64,000 nt of DNA from G965216255 sp965216255 (GCA_965216255.1 OZ244148.1:2356001-2420000), one strand, 5' to 3'; positions 1 through 9,321 are shown, counted from the first letter of the stretch. The notes: generated by a model from the letters alone, not told the origin. Translations and numbers: made by a program.

Positions 1-123
1 GCTGACCACGAATTCGCGCCAGGCGCTCGGGCGCGCGGACGTGGTTATAGAGAGGTTTGCCGACCTCGCCTTTGCTGCAAGTGCTGAAGGCTGCAGCGTA
101 CACTGGTAAGACGCCGGTTTACG
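1..123. other. Window edge, downstream of hemL; no gene seen
   Basis: These bases lie past the hemL stop codon. I see no convincing coding signal on either strand and no hairpin followed by a T-tract that would mark an intrinsic terminator. A neighbouring gene may begin or end just outside the window. Confidence 0.3.
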
Positions 124-1410
124 TTAAAGAGAGCGGAAGACGGCGTTAAAGGCTTCGATAGTGTAGGAGATTTCGCGCTCGGTGTGGGCTGTCGACAGAA
201 AGCAGGCCTCGAACTGAGACGGAGGAAGGTAAACACCGCGCTCCAGCAGCCGGTGAAACACCGTGGCGAACCGCTTTGTGTCACACTTCGCAGCCGTGTC
301 CCAATTTGTCACGCAATGCTCCGAGAAAAAGCAGCTAAACATAGTGCCGACGCGTGGCAGCTGAACAGGAATGCCGGCGCTCCTCGCCGCTTCGCCGATT
401 CCTTCCACAAGGGTGCATGTGGACTTTGCTGCCTGGTCCCACAGGCCGTCTTCCTTGAGAGCCGTAAGGGTAGCGATTCCAGCAGCCATGGCAAGGGGGT
501 TGCCGGATAGCGTACCCGCCTGGTATACCGGCCCCGACGGCGCAACGAGGCGCATGATGTCGCGGCGACCCCCGTAGGCCCCGACAGGAAGGCCGCCGCC
601 AATTACTTTGCCGAGCGTTACGAGGTCGGCCTCTACGCCGTACAGTGCCTGGGCTCCGCCCAGATGTACCCGAAACCCAGTCATTACTTCATCGAAAATA
701 AGCAAAGCCCCGCAGCGCTTCGTGAGATAGCGGAGGCCTTCCAAGTACCTGTGTGCCGGAGGTACAACGCCCATGTTGCCAGCCACCGGCTCCACAATAA
801 CAGCGGCGACGGACTCAGGGTAGCGCTCGATCACCGCTGCCATGGATTCAAGATCGTTGTAGGAAACGACCACGGTATCCGCCGTGGCTGCTTTCGGCAC
901 GCCCGGTGAGTCCGGTAGCCCAAGCGTCGCTATGCCCGAACCAGCTCGAGCAAGAAGTGCGTCGGCATGGCCGTGATAGTTGCCCTCGCACTTGATGATC
1001 ATGTCACGGCCGGTGAAGGCGCGTGCCACCCGCACAGCGCTCATCGTAGCTTCGGTGCCCGAGTTCACGAAGCGGATCATTTCGATGCCGGACACGAAGT
1101 CCATAGTAAGCCCAGCGAGCTCAAGTTCCAGTGGACTCGGTGCCCCGAAGCTCACGCCCTTCCGTGCAGCTTCCGCTACTGCACATACTACACTAGCCGG
1201 CGAATGGCCGAGCAATAGAGGTCCAAACGAAAGTACATAGTCAATGTAGGAGCTTCCGTCGACGTCTACTATTTGTGAACCGGCGCCTCGGTCCATAAAT
1301 ATTGGCATTCCACCTACCGCCTTGAAAGCCCGAACCGGTGAATTTACTCCTCCTGGGAAAAGATTCAGCGCTCGAGCGAATAGGTGTGCCGAATTCGAAG
1401 GGGTAGGCAA
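124..1410 (-). CDS. hemL: Glutamate-1-semialdehyde 2,1-aminomutase
   Basis: This PLP enzyme converts glutamate-1-semialdehyde to 5-aminolevulinate, the second step of the C5 pathway that starts with HemA in the same cluster. The 428-aa protein is full length for the family. Visible family signatures are the N-terminal FPGGVNSPVRAFKAVGG, the FVNSGTEATMSAVR cofactor-phosphate region, LIFDEVMTGFR, the Schiff-base lysine segment TLGKVIGGGLPVGAYGG and the C-terminal YQAGTLSGNPLAMAAG. The only good start is a TTG at 1410, supported by a GTAGGAG Shine-Dalgarno at 1418-1424 in the minus sense. It is separated from hemG and the rest of the haem genes by two mobile-type nuclease genes, so it may now have its own promoter. 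Confidence 0.97.
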   Translation of the reverse strand: MPTPSNSAHLFARALNLFPGGVNSPVRAFKAVGGMPIFMDRGAGSQIVDVDGSSYIDYVLSFGPLLLGHSPASVVCAVAEAARKGVSFGAPSPLELELAGLTMDFVSGIEMIRFVNSGTEATMSAVRVARAFTGRDMIIKCEGNYHGHADALLARAGSGIATLGLPDSPGVPKAATADTVVVSYNDLESMAAVIERYPESVAAVIVEPVAGNMGVVPPAHRYLEGLRYLTKRCGALLIFDEVMTGFRVHLGGAQALYGVEADLVTLGKVIGGGLPVGAYGGRRDIMRLVAPSGPVYQAGTLSGNPLAMAAGIATLTALKEDGLWDQAAKSTCTLVEGIGEAARSAGIPVQLPRVGTMFSCFFSEHCVTNWDTAAKCDTKRFATVFHRLLERGVYLPPSQFEACFLSTAHTEREISYTIEAFNAVFRSL

Positions 1411-1503
1411 TTGACGGCTCCTACGTATATTTGCTATTGGAGATTATATGTGATAGTAGCCACTCGTCTTACGCGATATCACCGCATTTGGCTTGTTCTC
1501 ATG

Positions 1504-2583
1504 TCATTCTTCCGCACAGAGCCACGACACTCGCTCCCTTAGCCTATCCTTCAGGTTATAGATATCGTTAATTGAGTCAATAGGAATCTTCTCCCCAGTA
1601 GAGGTTTCGCCCAGTATTTCGACAGCTTTCTTTTTAGCAGTGAAACGAAAGCGGCAAATGGCTTTGTGCGAATTATTATCCAGCAACACATTGCAATACG
1701 TGGCGCGATCCATCAAGAACACCCTGTCCAAGTCAATATGACCAACAAGAACAGACTTCACAACATGATAGCCTAGCATTTCATCTTCTGTGGTTACAAT
1801 ATCAGATTCTGGCTGGATGTCTACCACCTCATTAGGAACTGACTCATCGCTCTTATTTGCGTCAGACTCATTATCCAAGGCCATCTTGAGCCTGTTTTGG
1901 ACTCGATCATTTATGAACTGGCGAAACGCGTCGTGCGTGATGCTCGTGAACGATTCCCTAACCTTTTTGGTCTTTGTACCTTTATACACCTGTCCGAGGA
2001 TAAACAGGACAAAATCGGTGCTGGGCCGCTTTAACTGATCAGCCAGTACCCGCTTGATAGACGTGATGTACTTTACGTTGGTCGCGGCGTGAATGGAAGA
2101 CTCCAGATCGAATGACGCTTTTGTGAATATCTTCAAGCTCTCGGCTGACGTTGACGTAACTTCCTGAAGGATATTAAACTCCATGAAAGGATTGTCGTCC
2201 ATCTTGTTCGGCTCATCGAGATCTGAATAAAATCGATAAATTAGACCATTTGTCAAAATCCCAAATCGTGCTTCTGTGGAAGTAAAGTATCGATACAGTT
2301 GTGAGGCGTGGTCTTGTGTCAACGCTGAGCCCGACGGTTTGCACTCAATAAGCAGGATTGGTGTTCCTTCTTTGATAATAGCATAGTCTACCTTTTCTCC
2401 CTTTTTTTGCCCAACGTCGGCGGTGTACTCTGGAACCACTTCGGTTGGGTCAAATACGTCATAGCCCAATACCGCTAAGAATGGCAATACCAGAGCCGTC
2501 TTAGTAGCCTCCTCGGACTGTGCGTGTTCAGCAATCGATTGTGCACGGGATGCAAGCGTACGAAGTTTGTCTATGAAGTCCAT
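1504..2583 (-). CDS. Orphan type I restriction-like nuclease (HsdR N-terminal domain)
   Basis: The 359-aa protein has a PD-(D/E)XK nuclease domain of the type I restriction HsdR N-terminal type at about residues 15-130. EEATKTALVLPFLAVLGYD is the family opening, VVPEYTAD and EKVDYAI supply acidic residues, and ILLIECKPSG is the E-x-K catalytic motif. The C-terminal half, with an acidic stretch near residues 230-270, I do not recognise. There is no ATPase/helicase part and no methylase or specificity gene nearby, so it is a stand-alone nuclease-like protein. The base composition is clearly more AT-rich than the hem genes, which suggests transfer. It sits between tnpB and hemL inside the haem cluster. 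Its cellular role (defence or remnant) is inferred, not shown. Confidence 0.82.
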   Translation of the reverse strand: MDFIDKLRTLASRAQSIAEHAQSEEATKTALVLPFLAVLGYDVFDPTEVVPEYTADVGQKKGEKVDYAIIKEGTPILLIECKPSGSALTQDHASQLYRYFTSTEARFGILTNGLIYRFYSDLDEPNKMDDNPFMEFNILQEVTSTSAESLKIFTKASFDLESSIHAATNVKYITSIKRVLADQLKRPSTDFVLFILGQVYKGTKTKKVRESFTSITHDAFRQFINDRVQNRLKMALDNESDANKSDESVPNEVVDIQPESDIVTTEDEMLGYHVVKSVLVGHIDLDRVFLMDRATYCNVLLDNNSHKAICRFRFTAKKKAVEILGETSTGEKIPIDSINDIYNLKDRLRERVSWLCAEE

Positions 2584-2603
2584 GGCTGTTCAGGTGTTAA
2601 CGG

Positions 2604-2621
2604 TGATCGTGCCCACGATCA
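2604..2621. promoter_or_regulatory. Perfect 8-bp palindrome upstream of the nuclease gene
   Basis: TGATCGTG-CC-CACGATCA is a perfect inverted repeat with a 2-nt centre. It lies 20 nt upstream of the ATG of the nuclease gene and about 160 nt downstream of the tnpB stop. It could be an operator controlling the nuclease, or the right-end hairpin of the IS200/IS605-type element that carried tnpB. The sequence alone does not decide between them. Confidence 0.45.
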
Positions 2622-2778
2622 TTCAATCGAAACAATCGTCATAACAGAGTTTGTGTAGACCTCTACTGCGGGACTAAATCACTTGCTCTTCGCTTTCTGC
2701 TTATCCCATTCTCCCAATTCGTCCGGCGTCGTGAACAAAATCGCTCTTGCCGCATTCTCTGGTGTATCTGGTATGCGG

Positions 2779-4155
2779 TCAGGCCACTTCTTGGTGACGG
2801 GCCGCCCACGCTTGCGCCTCTCCTGTTTCTGTTCCTGTTTCAAAATGGTAGGTCGTCTTGTTGTGATTGATGCTGCACCTTATCCCTCTTGCCGATAAGG
2901 TCTGTGTATCGGAGCTCCTGCCATCCATACCCGTGGCGACGCGTTGCATCTGTTCTACCGTGTCGAACGGCCTCTGGTTGTGGCGGCCCGAAAACTCTTT
3001 GACGTAACGACCAAGATGCTTACTGGACATCTGGTGGTACGTTCCGTGGTAGCCTCGCTTGAGCATCGACCAAAGGCGCGGCCCTCTCTGACGGATTTTC
3101 CTTGCCGCATTAATGTCGCGCTCCAGCACAAGGCCACATTGATCGCACTGATAGCTACGAACACCAAGGCCTATGGGCGCTGCAGACATGCCACCGCAGC
3201 TACTGCACTGCTGCGTCGTATAATGCGGTTTGATTTTAGCCAACTTACCTCCGGCGCTCTCAGCTTTGTAGGCATGCTGCTGTATGAGCATGCCGAGGCA
3301 TTGCTCTTGCATGGACCTGTTGAGCCCACGTTTGCGCGATCCCCCCTTGGTCGTCATGCTCTGCAATTTCAGGTCCTCAACGGCAATGTTTGATGAATGC
3401 CGTTTTATGATGTCCGACGTAATCCTCATTCCTGCGGACCACGGCCATGCGCCGAGACTCACGATCCAGCTTCTTCTTACGCCTAGCCTTGCTGTTTCTC
3501 TTGGCACAGCTTACGGCTTTCTGAAGGCGTTTTCGCTTGCGGTCGCCGAGGCGTATGGCATCATATTGTGTGCCGCCGGATAAAGAAACAGTTGGCCTTT
3601 AGCCCCTGCGTCGATGGCTATGGCGGCCCGTGCGTGCTGCCTGAGCGCCGTTATGGGATGGCTGACGACAAGCTTCACGTCGTAACCGGTGCCGAGAGGC
3701 TGCCGCACAATGCGAACTACGCCTGCGATGCCAGGCCCCGACAACATGCCCCGACTGTCTTTGGCGCGTAGCTTGCCAACTCCCTTGATCTGGAGGGTAT
3801 AGTACTGCCCATTACGCCATGGCGCGACGCCATCAAGCTCAAACGAATGAACCTCACGGCCAAGGCGGGGCAAGCCCTTCTTGTCTCTAAAAAACTTGTC
3901 ATACCCAAGGCGCACACGTTGCAAGATGCTGCGCTGTGCCTTGAGCGGATATCCATCATTACCCGAAGCACGCATAGTCGTCAGCCTCTTGCCCATATCA
4001 AAGAAGGTTGGAGTCTTGCCTTCCTCGAAGTACTGGCTGCGGTAATGCGCCACGGCATCGTTGCGCAGCCACGACAGGTGCCAAAACAACCTGCCAAGGG
4101 CCTCGCGCTGCGTCTTTCTGATGTGTTGGCAACAATATGCATAGGTGCGCATCAT
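2779..4155 (-). pseudogene. tnpB: IS200/IS605-type TnpB nuclease, frameshifted twice
   Basis: The N-terminal half (minus strand, 4155-3511) opens with MMRTYAYCCQHIRKTQ and reaches the first RuvC motif AIAIDAGAKG. The C-terminal half (3507-2779) has the RuvC glutamate in IAVEDLKL, a CSSCG...CDQCG zinc ribbon and the last RuvC motif ERDINAARKI. The two halves are in the same frame but separated by TAA at 3511-3513. The lysine/arginine-rich linker expected here is readable only in another frame, as RLGDRKRKRLQKAVSCAKR and onward, from about 3565 to 3435. Two compensating indels therefore break the gene. No tnpA is adjacent. The natural protein is an RNA-guided nuclease acting with an omega RNA from its 3' end. 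All catalytic residues survive, so decay is recent or the indels are assembly errors. Confidence 0.88.
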
Positions 4156-4193
4156 GTCATGTCTAAAACTTAATGCATGTCCTGTTCCGGCTA

Positions 4194-5558
4194 CTATCGT
4201 ATGTAATCCCCTAAATTCTCAGCCGCAAGCTCACCATCGTTCACACGATCGGGTATACCCACACCGCCGAAGGCTGCCCCACACAAAATCAAGCCCGGAT
4301 AGGCCACTAGCCGATCACGTATTCGGACAATGCGCTGCGGATGGTCCATGTTGTACTGTGGCATCGAGTGGTGCCATCGGTGAAGCCGTTGAATCACGGG
4401 CCCAGCGGTAATTCCCAGAGTTGACTCTACTTCGCTGCGGGCCCTGGCCAGAACAGCAATGTCTGATTGGCGAAGCACTGAATCAAGGGAAGAGCAACCA
4501 AGGAACAGGCGCAGTAGCACCATATCCCGGGGAGCTCTGCCGGATAGTTTCGCAGAAGACCATGTGCACGCCACTGCGTCACGCCTCTCCTGCCTGGACA
4601 CTATATAGCCGTAGCCATCCAGACTACGAGGCACATTTCCCAAGGAATAGGCCAGTTGCACCGTAATGGTTGCACTATATGGAATCGCAGCGAGCTCTTC
4701 GGCAAGCTTTGCATCCAGACACTTCACTATAGCGGACGCTGCGGGAGCCGGCGTGGCGATGACAATTCCTTGCGCCGGTAATGCATCCCCCTCCGCGAGG
4801 TGCACCTCATACCCGCCCCCCGGCATTATTCCGATGGTATCAACTGAAGTCTCATAGCGGATGTCCTTGAGCCTTAAGGCCATGGCCTCGGCAATCGTCT
4901 CCAACCCACCCTCCAGACTCAGAAAGGGACTGTCCCTCAAGGGCTGCCGCTTCGTTGCCCGCAAGAGACTTACGCAGCGCCTCTCGGCCACTTGCAGATG
5001 TGGCAACGTGGCGCTGAGGCTGAGCTCTTCTGGATCTCCCCCTGAAATCCCCCCCAAGAGCGGTTCAACAAACACCGCATAAGCCTCTCGTCCAATACGG
5101 CGAGTAAAAAACGATGCCACGGATTCGTCCCCCTCGTCCCGGCGGGGAGGCACTACAAGGTCCATTAAGAACCGCAGCTTTCCACGAAGAGATAGTAGTG
5201 GCGACCTGAGTACTGGACCGATCCTCGCAGGTACAAGACCACTAAACCCCTCGGGCAGCGGATGCAACACGCCGTTCCGCAGGATGTAGGCACTGCGTGG
5301 CTGCGGCAGCATCTCCTGGAGCTTGAGCCCCAATTCCTCACAAATCGCCCTGGCTCCGGGCTTGCGCGCCAGAAAAACATCCGGCCCGTCCTCCATCACG
5401 AACCCATCCTGCCGTACCGTCCGGATACAGCCACCAAGCCTCGATGTTTTCTCGAGAAGCGTAACGTTTATCCCGGCTTGCTGCAGGCGATACGCCGCCA
5501 CAAGGCCTGTCAGCCCACCGCCAACCACCACCACGCAGGGCTTGCCACCAGACGTCAT
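4194..5558 (-). CDS. hemG: Protoporphyrinogen/coproporphyrinogen oxidase (HemY type)
   Basis: This FAD-dependent oxidase removes six electrons from a porphyrinogen. The 454-aa protein opens with the dinucleotide-binding motif VVVVGGGLTGLVAAYRLQQ, followed by LLEKTSRLGGCIRT and DGPDVFLARKP, typical of the HemY amine-oxidase fold. The C-terminal LILCGAAFGGVGIPD matches the second FAD contact. I place the start at the ATG at 5558, because it overlaps the hemH stop in an ATGA arrangement; a GTG four codons upstream is possible. With HemQ encoded in the same operon, its physiological substrate is more likely coproporphyrinogen III (CgoX activity) than protoporphyrinogen. That assignment is inference from context. 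Confidence 0.93.
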   Translation of the reverse strand: MTSGGKPCVVVVGGGLTGLVAAYRLQQAGINVTLLEKTSRLGGCIRTVRQDGFVMEDGPDVFLARKPGARAICEELGLKLQEMLPQPRSAYILRNGVLHPLPEGFSGLVPARIGPVLRSPLLSLRGKLRFLMDLVVPPRRDEGDESVASFFTRRIGREAYAVFVEPLLGGISGGDPEELSLSATLPHLQVAERRCVSLLRATKRQPLRDSPFLSLEGGLETIAEAMALRLKDIRYETSVDTIGIMPGGGYEVHLAEGDALPAQGIVIATPAPAASAIVKCLDAKLAEELAAIPYSATITVQLAYSLGNVPRSLDGYGYIVSRQERRDAVACTWSSAKLSGRAPRDMVLLRLFLGCSSLDSVLRQSDIAVLARARSEVESTLGITAGPVIQRLHRWHHSMPQYNMDHPQRIVRIRDRLVAYPGLILCGAAFGGVGIPDRVNDGELAAENLGDYIR

Positions 5559-6508
5559 GCCGCAAGCCACCCTGCGCTATCCACCCGCTGGCGCACAAGA
5601 TTAGCCAACGTCCCAATAAATACTGGATCTGAATTGAGAGAAGGCGGGCGCTCCAGTCGGATACCGCAGGTCTCGGCTACAGCCTGAGCCTCAATATCAA
5701 TATCGTATAGAATTTCGACGTGGTCTGAAACAAATCCTACCGGAACGACCACTACATTCCGAACCCCCTGGTCCGCCAGCACCAACAGATAATCCTCCAA
5801 CTGCGGGCCAAGCCACGGCTCAGAACTACGACCAGCCGACTGGAAGCTCCCAGACCAGCGCTCATCAGCCAAGCCCGCCCGTTGGGCAACAAGCCACGCA
5901 GTTTCGCGTAGCTGACTGGCGTAGGGATCCCCGTCTGCCAAAATGCGGATGGGCAGGCTGTGCGCACTAAAAACGACATGCACGCCGTCACGCTCCTCCT
6001 CCGGCCACCGGTCAAGCCCAAGATGCACGCGATGCGCCAGAGCTTCTATCAGCCCTGGCGCATCGTGGTAACTGTGGATATGTTCGAAGGCGACTTCGCC
6101 ACGGTACATCCTTAGGCCCGCATCAATCTTCTTGTGGTACTTTGCCACGCTCATGCCACTATAGTGAGGGGCCAAGACCAAACTAACGGCACGTGTAATC
6201 CCGTCACGGAGCATATCCCCCACCGTCTCCTCGATCCAGGGAGCCCAGTGGCGCATGCCGAGGTAGGCGCGGTAGCAGGCAGGCCTATTGGACGGATTCA
6301 GCATTCCTACCACCGCTGCGATGGCCTCCTGCGTTAGCCGCAGCAGCGGCGAGCTTCCACCGATAAGACGGTAGTTGCGGGTGATTTCGTTCAAGAGTTC
6401 GCGCGAGGTAGCGCGCCCGGAGCGGATGTCGGCCAGATAGCCTCCAATCTCATCCAGCGACGCGGGCCCGCCGTAGGCCATGAACAGCACACCAATGGGA
6501 GAGGCCAT
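5555..6508 (-). CDS. hemH: Ferrochelatase
   Basis: It inserts Fe2+ into a porphyrin, either coproporphyrin III in the HemQ-dependent pathway or protoporphyrin IX in the classical one. The 317-aa protein begins GVLFMAYGGPASLDEIGGYL and carries RLIGGSSPLLRLTQ, the conserved-histidine segment LAPHYSGMSVAKYHKK, FSAHSLPIRI and the C-terminal VVVVPVGFVSDHVEILYDID with the conserved acidic residues. It has no C-terminal membrane anchor, so it is expected to be soluble. It lies 15 nt after hemE and its stop overlaps the hemG start, which indicates translational coupling. Confidence 0.95.
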   Translation of the reverse strand: MASPIGVLFMAYGGPASLDEIGGYLADIRSGRATSRELLNEITRNYRLIGGSSPLLRLTQEAIAAVVGMLNPSNRPACYRAYLGMRHWAPWIEETVGDMLRDGITRAVSLVLAPHYSGMSVAKYHKKIDAGLRMYRGEVAFEHIHSYHDAPGLIEALAHRVHLGLDRWPEEERDGVHVVFSAHSLPIRILADGDPYASQLRETAWLVAQRAGLADERWSGSFQSAGRSSEPWLGPQLEDYLLVLADQGVRNVVVVPVGFVSDHVEILYDIDIEAQAVAETCGIRLERPPSLNSDPVFIGTLANLVRQRVDSAGWLAA

Positions 6509-6523
6509 GTATTACCTATGATG

Positions 6524-7528
6524 TTAGCGTGCCGCTTTCTCGTGCACATGATCCACCAGTCGGCTCACGGCATCTATGGGCGTCTCCGGCAGGATGCCAT
6601 GGCCCAAGTTAAAGATGTGGCCATGGGGCGCGCGCCGCAGCACATCATCGATTCGCGGTTGCATTTCCCGCCAGGGGGCAAGAAGTGCCGCCGGATCCAG
6701 ATTACCCATGATGGTACGCCCAGCGGCACGTGCGGCAACGTCCAGCGGCACGCGCCAGTCCACACCCACTATGTCCCCACCCGCTGCTGCCACGGCATCA
6801 AGGTACGCACCTGTACCCGTAGAAAAATGAATGACCGGGACTTCCAGCCTGGCCAGACGCTCGAATAGCCTCTGACTGTAGGGCTGCACGTACTGCTCAT
6901 AGTCCATGCGTGAAAGCGCACCAGCCCACGAGTCGAAGACCTGCACGCAGTCAGCGCCAGCCGCTACCTGCTGCTCCAGGAGATCAGCGGCGACCGTCAC
7001 CAGTTTGATCATCAGCCGGTTCCATGCCGCAGGCTCCGCATACATCATGGCCTTGGTACTGGCAAACGTCTTCGAGGAGCCACCTTCCAGCGCATAGCTG
7101 GCAAGCGTAAACGGTGCCCCGGCAAAACCGATGAGGGGCACCTTGAGTGACGACGTTACCAACCGAATCGCCTCCAGCGTGCCCGCCATGCTTTCCGTGG
7201 CGGGAGGCACACGCAGTACATCTATATCATAGGTCGATGCCAGGGGCCGGCGAAGCACCGGGCCTCGGCCAGAGACATACTCCAGGTCAAGGCCCATCCC
7301 GATTAGCGGGGGGAGGATATCGGAAAAAATGATGGCGGCATCCAAGTTGAACCGCTCTACGGGCTGCAACGTAATGGCGGCCGCTACCTCTGGATTCGAC
7401 AGCGCCTCCAGCATCCCGTACTTCTTTCGCAGTGCACGGTATTCGGGCAGGTAACGGCCCGCTTGGCGCATAAACCAGACAGGCGTTGTATCAATCTCCT
7501 CGCTTCGGCACGCCTTCAGGAACCGCAT
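6524..7528 (-). CDS. hemE: Uroporphyrinogen decarboxylase
   Basis: It decarboxylates the four acetate side chains of uroporphyrinogen III to give coproporphyrinogen III. The 334-aa protein has the diagnostic PVWFMRQAGRYLPEYR near residue 17, the conserved aspartate in AAIIFSDILPPLIGMG, and the second signature GFAGAPFTLASYALEG near residue 130. The ATG at 7528 gives the usual compact N-terminus. It starts 30 nt after the hemQ stop. Confidence 0.96.
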   Translation of the reverse strand: MRFLKACRSEEIDTTPVWFMRQAGRYLPEYRALRKKYGMLEALSNPEVAAAITLQPVERFNLDAAIIFSDILPPLIGMGLDLEYVSGRGPVLRRPLASTYDIDVLRVPPATESMAGTLEAIRLVTSSLKVPLIGFAGAPFTLASYALEGGSSKTFASTKAMMYAEPAAWNRLMIKLVTVAADLLEQQVAAGADCVQVFDSWAGALSRMDYEQYVQPYSQRLFERLARLEVPVIHFSTGTGAYLDAVAAAGGDIVGVDWRVPLDVAARAAGRTIMGNLDPAALLAPWREMQPRIDDVLRRAPHGHIFNLGHGILPETPIDAVSRLVDHVHEKAAR

Positions 7529-7558
7529 GGGAATCAGGATGCTGCGAATCGTTTTGGC

Positions 7559-8293
7559 CTACGGCATGGCGGACTGCCATACGGCCTTGCCTACGAAGAA
7601 TGGACCGATCTGGCTGAGATAACGCGAGGTCTGCTGGGTCTTGCGCATGCGCTCGATAATGGAGCTTAGCGGGTAGAGGTCCTTCCCCATAAGCCCTACC
7701 ACAAAATCGTTGTCATTCCGATCGAATCCGTGGCAGGCAAGCCGCACGTCATGCGCGTGATCGGCCCTGCCGTACGCCTGCCCTATACCCCCGTGCTCCA
7801 TGAGGATGATTCGGCGCTCCTTGCTGCTCAGGTGCTCAAAGCTGCCCGTGCGGCGCAGTGGATACCAGATCGCCCAGGGCCACGCCGGGTTGCATACATT
7901 TCGGTGAGGGCGCTTTAGGAGCACCTCTTCCAGGTTACTCTCATACCCGATGGCATAAGTGCGTCCGAACATAGCATAGTCCGGCTGCGCGGTATACGAC
8001 GTAAAGGGCGGCCCGTGTAGTATGCCCCGCAGCGTCGTCACGAAGTGATCGGCAGACGGGCTAAGAGCAAGGATCGCTATGCCATACGGATCATTCAGGT
8101 TGACATACAGTGCCCCCTTTATCCCGCTGGAGGCCAATGCATTGGCGGCAGACGCGGTATTGTGGCAGTCGCCAAAGGCGAGAAGCTGGAAGTAAAGCCG
8201 CGTATTCAGCGTTAGCGGCTGGCCATCTTCCGTGCGGCCTCGCTCGCTTAGATCAATCCCGGCAGGGCGCCGTTCGGTAATATCCAGGGGCAT
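7559..8293 (-). CDS. hemQ: Coprohaem decarboxylase (chlorite-dismutase family)
   Basis: HemQ (ChdC) converts Fe-coproporphyrin III to haem b, the last step of the coproporphyrin-dependent pathway. The 244-aa protein matches the family in its C-terminal half. WAIWYPLRRTGSFEHLSS carries the tyrosine position used for decarboxylation, LMEHGGIGQAYGRA contains the proximal haem histidine, ACHGFDRNDNDFVVGLMG follows, and SRYLSQIGPFFVGKAV closes the domain. I chose the ATG at 8293, 7 nt after the hemB stop. A longer frame to 8422 would overlap hemB by 122 nt and adds only low-complexity residues. No hemF, hemN or hemJ is present in this window. The family also includes true chlorite dismutases, but the operon context argues for HemQ. 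Confidence 0.92.
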   Translation of the reverse strand: MPLDITERRPAGIDLSERGRTEDGQPLTLNTRLYFQLLAFGDCHNTASAANALASSGIKGALYVNLNDPYGIAILALSPSADHFVTTLRGILHGPPFTSYTAQPDYAMFGRTYAIGYESNLEEVLLKRPHRNVCNPAWPWAIWYPLRRTGSFEHLSSKERRIILMEHGGIGQAYGRADHAHDVRLACHGFDRNDNDFVVGLMGKDLYPLSSIIERMRKTQQTSRYLSQIGPFFVGKAVWQSAMP

Positions 8294-8300
8294 ATCGCGG

Positions 8301-9317
8301 CTACTGGTTGCTGGATTCCTCGGAAAGCCACCGGGCTGCATCCGGTGCGTGGTACGTGATAATGAGATCGGCGCCGGCGCGCCGGATGCTGGAAAGCACC
8401 TCCAGAGTGCCTGCCCGTTCATCTATTGTCCCGGATGCTGCCGCCGCCTTTAGCATGGCGTATTCCCCGCTCACGTTGTAGGCCGCAAGAGGGAGCTCGG
8501 AAACGCCGTCCTTTACGCGCCGAATCACATCGAGATACGCAAGCGCCGGCTTTACCATGAGGAAGTCCGCCCCTTCTGCAGCGTCAAGCGCGGCCTCGCG
8601 CCCGGCTTCGCGGCTATTGGCAGGATCCATCTGGTGCGATTTGCGGTCACCATGCTTCGGGGCGCCGCCTGCTGCATCGCGGAATGGTCCGTAGAACGCC
8701 GAGGCATACTTGACGCTATAGGACATGATCGAGGTATAGGCATGGCCCGCTTGGTCCAGTGCCGCGCGCAGCGCCAGCACCATGCCATCCATCATGCCGC
8801 TCGGTGCGACGATGTCCGCCCCCGCGTCGGCATGTGAACATGCCATCCGGCATAGGAGCGGCAGGGTCTCATCGTTCAGCACGAAGTCTGAACCTTCTGG
8901 CAGGAGCCCGCAGTGGCCGTGATCGGTGTAGGCACACAGGCACACATCGGTAATGATAACCAGCTCCGGCAAAGCCTGCCGGAGCGCCCGCACGGCCCTT
9001 TGGACGGCGCCGCGCTCTGCATAGGCCTCGCTTCCCTTATTGTCTTTGCATTCCGGAATCCCGAAAAGCAACACCGCGGGTATGCCCAGCGCCAGTGCCC
9101 GCTCCGCCTCACGTACGGCTTCCCCCGTTCCCAGCCGCGCTATGCCGGGAAGCGTGGCAATCGGTTCGCGGGCGTTTTCGTGGTGCGTAACGAAAAGCGG
9201 ATAAATGAAATCCGAAGGTGAAAGCCGGGTCTCGCGCACCATGCGGCGCAGACCGGCCGTCGTTCGCAGCCGGCGCGGACGCTTCAGTTGGAAAGGAATA
9301 GGGCTCTTACCGGACAT
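8301..9317 (-). CDS. hemB: Delta-aminolevulinic acid dehydratase (porphobilinogen synthase)
   Basis: It condenses two 5-aminolevulinate molecules to porphobilinogen. The protein (338 aa from the ATG at 9317) carries a zinc-type active site: ITDVCLCAYTDHGHCGLL provides the metal cysteines. The two Schiff-base lysines are in SYSVKYASAFYGPFRDA and ADFLMVKPALAYLDVI. The ATG at 9317 lies 4 nt after the hemD stop and fits the tight operon better than the upstream start at 9344, which would overlap hemD. Confidence 0.96.
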   Translation of the reverse strand: MSGKSPIPFQLKRPRRLRTTAGLRRMVRETRLSPSDFIYPLFVTHHENAREPIATLPGIARLGTGEAVREAERALALGIPAVLLFGIPECKDNKGSEAYAERGAVQRAVRALRQALPELVIITDVCLCAYTDHGHCGLLPEGSDFVLNDETLPLLCRMACSHADAGADIVAPSGMMDGMVLALRAALDQAGHAYTSIMSYSVKYASAFYGPFRDAAGGAPKHGDRKSHQMDPANSREAGREAALDAAEGADFLMVKPALAYLDVIRRVKDGVSELPLAAYNVSGEYAMLKAAAASGTIDERAGTLEVLSSIRRAGADLIITYHAPDAARWLSEESSNQ

Positions 9318-9321
9318 GGGG

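Noticed and set aside
8294..8422. N-terminal extension of hemQ overlapping hemB
   Set aside because: The added residues have no family similarity and the ATG at 8293 fits the operon spacing.
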